From: Neodontobutis hainanensis
Lineage: Eukaryota > Chordata > Actinopteri > Gobiiformes > Odontobutidae
Direction: 5' to 3'
Assembly: GCA_024349245.1 (NCBI GenBank)
Contig: JALDNG010000041.1
Coordinates: forward strand, 7,585,501 to 7,649,500
Length of the DNA: 64,000 nt
Position numbers and translations under genes: made by a program. Below, in pieces: positions 56,881-64,000 of this stretch. The stretch's first letter is position 1, and every line of letters starts with the position of its first letter. The notes under the pieces are model-generated. The model was not told the origin of the DNA and did no database searches. It saw only the letters and a program-made list of their open reading frames with translations.

Positions 56881-59084
56881 CTACAGAGAGACGGTGGAAA
56901 AAGTAATGGAACTGAAAACATGAAGAAAGATGACAAAAAACGCCAAAGAAAACAGTTATCCACATAGACAGCAAACAGGATTCCCCTGTTTATCTAGCTC
57001 AATGTGTTACTTAATTACACAAGACTGCGATGGGCCCTGCGGGGCATTAGCACAGACCTATTCCCTGTGATTTGTGACTGCATTTAACATTTAAACGTCT
57101 TCTATCTGGGAGTCGTTTTCATTCTACTACAAGGTAATGAGGTGATTAGGGAGGTACCGAGCACTTGTACAAATCACTTTTAAAAAACACAAAGTAAAAA
57201 AAAAAAAAAAAAAGATCCCCCGAGATGTTTTATTCACAATAGGAGCTGTTCTTGAGAATGGGTTTCTTGACAATAGAGGCTGATGAGACGCCGATAGAGC
57301 CAGCGGTGGGTCGACATAAAGGAAACTAATGGACGCCAGAGAAAAAGCGAGGAATAATGAAGACACTATGGAGTCCAGACGAGGAATGGATGGAGACAGT
57401 TGCTCCTATTTGTCAGACATATACTGCATTATACTTATTTTGTACAATACAGTACATTAGATTTTTGTTCCCCTTTCAGAATGCCTTCATTAAAGTGTAA
57501 CACTATTCAACACTAACAGCTACACATAGGAAGACAAAATCAAAATCAAAATTTTAGCACATCTGTCAATATGTTTAATGTTGCAACCTTCTTGTTTTAA
57601 ATTATTTATGTTTTTATGCTGAAAACTCATGGAGCTCTTTTGATTTTTCTAAAGTTTGAAAGCTGAGAAACAACAAGAGACCCCTGGCTCTACTTAATCT
57701 CCCTTATCCAACATATAAATACTTCATAGTGTGATGTTAGACATTACACAGAAATCTGTTGGTCCAAGGTTTGCCTCTGTTTTTTTAATAAACAGCAGTG
57801 AGAACTAAAGCATTTATCATTAGTCAGTAATGTCAGGGCTTACAAGTTGGATTTAATGTTAGCTGTCTTTCATCAATTGCACTTTTAACAAGTCCAGGTC
57901 CCTTTTATGTAAACAACAACTCAGTGAATACCAGGATAAAAATACCAGGAAAAAAGTGTTAAATATGTTTAAAAATGACATTTTCAACATTTTGTTTAAA
58001 ACTTGCCTGGTTGTTTAATAAATGGTGCGACATCATGTGCAGCTTTTGTTTCTAAGGACTTTAACGTTTCCCTGAGACCTGGTTTGATTGTGCACCAGTT
58101 GAAGAAGCCACTAGAGTTTCTGATTTATTTTTTCACTCTAGGCTTTTGATAATGTTTTTTTTTCTCCAGAGGTCAACAAACATGCAGCTGAATTTCTTAA
58201 GATTTTGGCTAAACTCCATCCCACTGATATTACTATTGCTTGTTTGCTCTGTGCTGCATAAACCTAAGTGCATTAACTACTGTACTGAAATCTATCTTTT
58301 CACATTTTATTTGGTTTCAGCCTCATATCCCCTCTGTTGTGTCCCCAGTGCTTCATCAGTCGGCCTGTAATTTTTTTGATTTTGTTTTAGTCCTGAAGTT
58401 TCTCAAGGTAGTTTTATCTCAATCCTGATTTCCCGAGTGACTCTGTCAGCCTCTAACCGCTCCTCCACTTCCACGCTGCCGCTAATAAGCCCGGCCCGCT
58501 TTTAAATGACTAAAGTCAGGCACAAACGCAGATGGTGGGCTAACATGAGGTGTGCCAAGTCTTTGTGTGATGAAGACTTTGTGCGCATCCCAAATTAGAT
58601 AATCTCAGAAGATATCATTAGAGTTTTATTATGAAATATGCATCCGTTAGGTCCAGGCTGACGAATGCCAAAACACTACTCTGGTAACTGTTTTATATGT
58701 TGGAAAAGTTTGAACATCCAGGTAATTCTGTTTTTTACTTGTTTTCTTACATTAATCTTTTTTTAGTGTCTTTCTTGTCTGTGCTTTTATTAACAAAAAA
58801 AAGGTGCTAATAAACCCAACTGTTAAATTTCACAGATGGATGTGTTGTGAAACTGAAAAAGAGGTGGGCTGAGTGCGAACTGTGCACAACACCTTTGTTC
58901 AATTGAATGTCTGTGTGTGGTTTTGCTTATGTAGGATTACTGTTGTTTAATCAAATTAAATTATATGTTTTAAATGTCCAGTGTGTAAAATGTTACTAAG
59001 CTTAAAATGGCACACTTTGTTTTCAGTCATGCATTATTATAACAAAATATCTCTCTTTTTTCCATCTCATTTTGTTCTTAGACA

Positions 59085-59150
59085 TGAGCATGTCCCTGCA
59101 GGGCTACCATAGCTGTTCACATGCTGTAAATGGAGGAGTGTAAAGTGTGG
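59085..59150 (+). repeat. dispersed repeat, copy B
   Basis: catgtccctgcagggctacc followed by atagctgttcacatgct, as in the copies at 36505 and 60705. Confidence 0.55.
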
Positions 59151-60704
59151 AACTGTGATCCAGAATTATGCCAGACATCAGACATCTTGTGAACAGCAGT
59201 GTTTAGTTTGTCCTCTCTGGGCAGCTGTAGACAAATGAACAGGAAGTAATGTTTCTTCCATTCAGTTCTTTATATGAAGCTTTACATGTCCATTTTTTGA
59301 AGATAGACAAATGCAAAGACTATTATTTTGAAGTGATAATATGTGTACAGTAGTTTTAAGAGATGTGTTCGATCAGTATACTACAAGTTACTTAATCAAT
59401 CTTTAAGTATAATATAGGTATTTAATGTCAAAATGGTTGTAGTTGTAACAGGTTTACCCAAAAGCCAGTGCATTAAGTCTCAATATATAGATCATATAGA
59501 TATATATTGTGGTCCTATGGTCCAGTTAAAAGCTAAGATTTATTAGTGTTTTATATAATTAAAATAAATATTTGACTGTTTGTTACCTATACTGGCTTTA
59601 ACCCTCCACTCATGTGACTGACCCATGAAGTTTTTACTCTGTACAAATCCTCATCAGGACACTTAGGCTACCTGGCTGAACATCATCTCATCTGTGGATG
59701 TCACTGAGCACTCATCCATCGTGAACCCCTCCCCTTTATGTCACCCACCAGTCACTGCATCACTGCACCCGCCAACCTCAGCTCAGGTCTGAACTCACTG
59801 CAAGGTGCTGTCTGGGGCCTTCAGAAAATATCAAACTAAACTGTCCTTAACGGAAACAAGATGAACAGCTGTCTTATTGGCACAAAGCTCCTGCCGTACG
59901 ATACTCAGTTAAAGGGGGAGTTTGAATTTTGGACAATCTGTATAAACATTTTGCTGTATTTCTTCAAGAACCAATAAATATATGACTGAAAATGTATTCA
60001 GGACTAGTACAAGGCTTACATGTTCCCTACATGAGACACTATATTTGGCTTACATTTAATTTACCATTTTACTTTTGTACGTTTGTTTTTTGTGCTAAGA
60101 ATTAAAGCTGTAAAAATCTTGGCACAAAGATATAAGATCAGAATAGTGTAGACTTTAGTTTTGTTCCACATTTTAACTGTGTCAGGCTTCACTAAAACAC
60201 AGCGGAATCTAAAACTTTTGTGTTTGATGAGATGAATCGTTCTGGATCTTATGAATCATAAATGCCCATTAAGACGAGATCAAATCCAAAATATTCAACT
60301 TGAGGTTTTATATCTTTCTATAAAGATTTGATTGATAACTGCACAAATGGGATGGGTGTGTTTTTTTGCTTGTTTTGGGTTTAAACCATACTCTCACCTA
60401 CAGTATGTACCTGTATAGTGATGCTGTAAGGTCACTCACCTGGTTTAGCGCATCACACTATTAAAAAATAAACAGTGATCAGAAATAAAAAACATTTACT
60501 ATTCTATATGTTCGGGACAGATTTTCATTTTCTATGACACATTACCTCAAAATTACCCTCTAAACATCTTAACCTAACCAGTAAGGCCAAACTGAGCACT
60601 GCTAGAAGGGAAGCACAATTGTTTCTTTATCAACACACATTGTGCAAAGTTTAAGGCCTTTATGAAACTGATTTAGTTTCTTTTGCTTTTTAAGAGGATC
60701 CACT

Positions 60705-60785
60705 GTCAGACTTATTTCTACTGGGTTTGTTCAAATACGTCAACATGTCCCTGCAGGGCTACCGTAGTTGTTCACATCATCTAAA
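60705..60785 (+). repeat. dispersed repeat, copy C
   Basis: ctgggtttgttcaaatacg, then catgtccctgcagggctacc and gtagttgttcacat; shares both blocks with the copy at 36505. Confidence 0.55.
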
Positions 60786-60920
60786 AGTGTAAGCAATCTT
60801 TCACATAAAAGTAGGGTCATACAGTGTGACCCTTTGACATTTGTGCCTTTCTGACAAAAAAAACAAAAAAAACAATGGTGAAATGTTTTTTTTATTTGAC
60901 TGACCGATAAGAGGATCTCC

Positions 60921-60921
<1 letters not shown>

Positions 60922-60980
<59 letters not shown>
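60922..60980. repeat. (AAT)n microsatellite
   Basis: About 19 uninterrupted TAA/AAT triplets inside a galt intron. Confidence 0.95.
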
Positions 60981-61710
60981 GCTCTGTTTCCATAAAATAA
61001 AAAGTGTAATTTTATAAGGGACCAGGTGCCTTGAGTTCTAGTTTCCCTAAAAAGTGTTATAGTGTTTGTGCATAAGCTAAAGCAAGATTATTTTTATTGC
61101 AAATTGTACTATTTCCATCAATAATTTATGTCATATTAAAGCTGTTTATAAAAACTAGTGCTTTTAAATGTCTTCAAAATTTATACATTATAAAAGAGAT
61201 ATATTATCTTTCACATAAAATGATTAGGAAAGTTTTATTTAACCATATTTAATTCCCGGCTGTGGCTGTCTCATTAAATAAGAAATTTCCATCTTGTATG
61301 CACTTAAGGCCTTTCCATCAAGTTAATCAGACACGACCATTTCTGTCTGTTTCCGCCACTCCAAATGAAAATAAGGGTTTGGAATACATCATAAGTGCCT
61401 TTCATGAATGAGACTGTATTGCTCATTGTGAAAAGATGTGTTCTTTTGCTTTAACATGAGCTTGTGACTTGAATAGGAAGTAAAATAATTCAGAAATTGT
61501 AGGTTATTGTTACTCAAGAAAAGGAGCAAGAAAAGTACTTCATGCTTCACAGTTTGCAAAATGTTCAGAGTTACACTAACTTAAATCTCCTCCACCATCT
61601 GTCTTGTTCGTTATTTCTGGTTATTTCTTTATTTCTGATTTCTGGTTTTAGCGCTTAGTCCCAAACTTTTGTTTTTGTTCTTTTTAGAGCTCCCAGTTTG
61701 CTCTTCTTAC

Positions 61711-61794
61711 CGTGCCAGCCCATGGAGTAGGGAAAAGAGACTTCAAACAGATTGTCGTATTTGGTCAACAGTCGCTTCATAATGTCTGCCAGAT
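61711..61794 (-). CDS. galt: galt exon (84 bp)
   Basis: Minus-strand acceptor gttttctag and donor GGCACG|GTAAGAAG. It encodes DLADIMKRLLTKYDNLFEV followed by SFPYSMGWHG, a conserved GALT segment; SFPYSMGWH is near-invariant. Phase 1 at both ends agrees with the neighbouring exons (G|AT at the start, G|GA at the end). Confidence 0.95.
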
Positions 61795-63664
61795 CTAGAA
61801 AACAGAGAGAGAAAGTTAAAATGGGGAAACAGACAGAATGTGGGTTTAATAAGACGAATGGGAGAATTAGAAAGTGTAATATTTTAAAAGAGGAGACAAA
61901 GTTAGACCACTGCAATGCCTCTTTAAAGAATATTGAACACGGTTTTAATGCATCTTCCAGTCAGTTTTGTCAAATTGTCATTTTGTTTGTGCTTAACATT
62001 CTGAAATATCAAAGCCTGATGTTTGGACGTTAAATTATCACTACTTTCTGCCAGCTGAGAGTTGGCAGTTTTTTCTTTTTTTCTTTCACAGCCTGCAGTT
62101 GATTCAGCAGCAGTATCTTGGATTAGCCAAGACTTAAGCTGTATCGTTATTTAAACACTTCTCGATTTAGGAGCAGGGTCACCTATAGTTCATAAAGTTT
62201 ACAAAAGTAGCAGAGAGTTTCCCTTCAGTTTGGAATTCAAAACTAGACACACCTTTCCTTTATTTCTTTGATTACAATTAATAAATGGCCAAAGCAGCAA
62301 CAAAAGTCACATTAATTTATGCAAGAAGACATCCTCATTCATTTACATGAGTACATAGTAAAAAATAAATCACTTTAGAGGCAACAACTGTAATTTTATT
62401 TCAATATTCAACTAATGGATTTTGACTCCAGTATGTTGGCTGCTGTGTTGACCATTAGCAGACAGAGCAAGAATCCTAAGACGCTATAGCCTCAGTGTAT
62501 TTTTGTTTAGAGACAGCCAACAAAGAGACAGACAACAAAATAATTAATAACAACAAAATAATTAATAACTTTCTGAAATGAACCACACTAAATAGTATAA
62601 TCACGGCGCCCTCCGGTAACGGTTTTCACTTTTATTCATAGATTTTCTATTTAACTTTAACTAATTAAAAAAATGACTCTAATTTGTACAAATACAATGT
62701 TAAGATTTTGCAGCTCAATACCTATGCTATTATTCTCAGGCCAAAAACTCAGTTAAACAGTCTTTAATGCGGAAGCACAGGTCCAAAAACAATATATGTG
62801 TAACTCTGGGTCCTCCAAGTCATGTTTTAAGGCGTTGTGTAAATGTCTTGCATAACATAGTCCTAAGCCATAGGCCTATGCCTAAATGCTAATATAGAGA
62901 ATCTATAAATATTGAGCCTACCCACTCACTGACAGCACACACATGTAGTCAGTTAGTTCCCTTTCACCAAAACCACTGATCTTGAATTTTTTACTTTTCA
63001 ATGCTCTGCTTAAAAATGCACACGCAGCTCACTTGTGAGGATCTACTGAGTCCTGTTTTTCTGCTGGAGCTGATATTCCTATCATACAAAAATGCAAGCG
63101 CAAAAAGTCATAATAAAACTTTAAAAAACAAATGTTTAATAGAAGCAGAGAATGGTCAATGTGCCAAAAAGATACATCAGGATTAGATCACAATTCATGT
63201 TGATTTGATTTTGTATTATTTCTCATATTGGGAGAAAAAGTGCACTGTTGCATAATACAATATCTTTCCAAATTGTCAGATCCTCAACACGTTTTGCAGC
63301 ATTGTCTTTGCACACACCACACACAAAAGAAACAAAATAATTAATAACTTTCTGAAATGAACCACACTAAATAGTATAATCACAGACATAATCAGACCTT
63401 GTTGAAAGGGCTTTATATTTACTGGCATTTACAGGGTTATAGGTTTTTATTGTTGAGCAACATTAATTATTTATTGAAGCTGATCTCTGCCAATAAAGAA
63501 AGTAAAAATATCTCTGACTCAGCAACATTGTGACTTTGCAAACTCATTAAACTTGGATGACTCATTTACTGCACAGGACACTTCAGGACAAGAATGGGAC
63601 TCGAAGACTCACCGCTGAGCCTCAAACTAGCCCTAATTGTCTTTTGGCTGTCCCAGTCACTCAC
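61795..63664 (-). other. galt: galt intron with a 52-bp direct repeat
   Basis: Runs from donor gtgagt (63664) to acceptor AG (61796-61795). It contains two copies of a 52-bp sequence at about 62552-62604 and 63332-63383, beginning acaaaataattaataacttt. Otherwise nothing recognised. Confidence 0.75.
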
Positions 63665-63797
63665 CCCATCTCTCCTCTGCCGTCAGATCAGTCATCCTCA
63701 GGACATGTCGTCGTGGTAACAGCAGTGTCTGGTAAGGCCATGTCGCCCAATACGGAACAACCACCAACCAATCAGAGCTCTCCACCACAACACGCTC
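63665..63797 (-). CDS. galt: galt exon (133 bp)
   Basis: Minus-strand acceptor tcgtcccag, donor TGGG|GTGAGT. It encodes ERVVVESSDWLVVVPYWA, then TWPYQTLLLPRRHVLRM and DLTAEERW; the WATWPYQTLLLPRRHV block is diagnostic of GALT. It enters at phase 0 and leaves at phase 1. The plus-strand open frame over this region is its antisense shadow. Confidence 0.95.
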
Positions 63798-64000
63798 CTG
63801 GGACGAAAATACAACACTCGATTTAACAGGAAATCAAGCACGGACTTTAAGTGTTATATGTAAAGTAATTGATATGCACTTGACAGTTACGGGACCAGCT
63901 ACTGAAGTGTAAAAAAAAAAAAAAAACAGAAACTCAACACTGAATATAGTGCTCCATATAAAATGCCTTAAGGTTCACTGTAAACCAGGTGATAATAGCG
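63798..64000 (-). other. galt: galt intron, partial
   Basis: Start of the next upstream intron; the window ends before another exon appears. Contains an A-run near 63912. Confidence 0.6.

Larger units (their letters stand above)
56881..61710 (-). other. galt: galt intron with repeats
   Basis: A 4.8-kb intron from donor gtaagaag (61710) to acceptor AG (56882-56881). It holds an A-run (57197-57213), copies of the dispersed repeat at 59085-59150 and 60705-60785, and an (AAT)n microsatellite at 60922-60980. No internal gene seen. Confidence 0.75.

Noticed and set aside
56642..56974. 110-aa minus-strand ORF as a whole gene
   Set aside because: Only 56726-56880 is coding (galt exon); the rest is intron read-through.
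63557..63826. plus-strand 89-aa ORF
   Set aside because: It is the antisense of a clear galt exon.

Overview
The window looks like a stretch of a teleost (ray-finned fish) chromosome. It is AT-rich vertebrate non-coding DNA with fish-type tRNA-derived SINEs, a Tc1-like DNA transposon, long microsatellites, and the 3' half of a spliced vertebrate gene (galt) on the minus strand at the right end. The species cannot be named from the sequence.

The main object is an 18.5-kb endogenous retrovirus on the plus strand (11499-30041). It has TG...CA LTRs of 2353 and 2183 bp, a 4-bp target-site duplication (GTTC), a tRNA-Lys1,2-like primer binding site and a 3' polypurine tract. Its pol carries protease, reverse transcriptase (YIDD), RNase H and integrase (HHCC, D,D-35-E). 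The RT sequence, the 4-bp duplication, the primer site, a Gag without Cys-His boxes and an Env with an N-terminal cytoplasmic/TM leader all point to a foamy-like (spumavirus-related) fish element.

Its layout is unusual: 5' LTR with eight 125-bp tandem repeats downstream of the TATA box; leader; a block upstream of gag encoding one recognisable macro domain (broken) and two more divergent macro-like domains in an intact 618-codon ORF; gag (frameshifted); pol, in frame with gag across a UAG; a Cys-rich ORF whose ATG overlaps the pol stop; env (frameshifted); a short intergenic segment with a TATA-like sequence and a T23/A22 hairpin; an intact six-pass membrane protein with the SH3-ligand motif RPLPPLP; further accessory ORFs, the last running into the 3' LTR; 3' LTR. 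The macro-domain block is the best candidate for an undescribed system: a retrovirus carrying domains of the kind other viruses use against host ADP-ribosylation.

The last ~730 bp of the two LTRs differ by one A, so the insertion is recent. Gag, pol and env nevertheless contain several frame breaks, so either a defective genome was mobilised or the assembly carries indel errors.

Outside the provirus, 1-11494 and 30046-54353 hold no gene I can support, apart from SINEs, a hAT-like remnant, microsatellites, some conserved-element-like segments and one doubtful exon near 42.9 kb. A decayed Tc1-like element lies at 54354-55733. Four galt exons (63797-63665, 61794-61711, 56880-56726, 55958-55881) encode the C-terminal part of galactose-1-phosphate uridylyltransferase; the upstream exons lie beyond the window.
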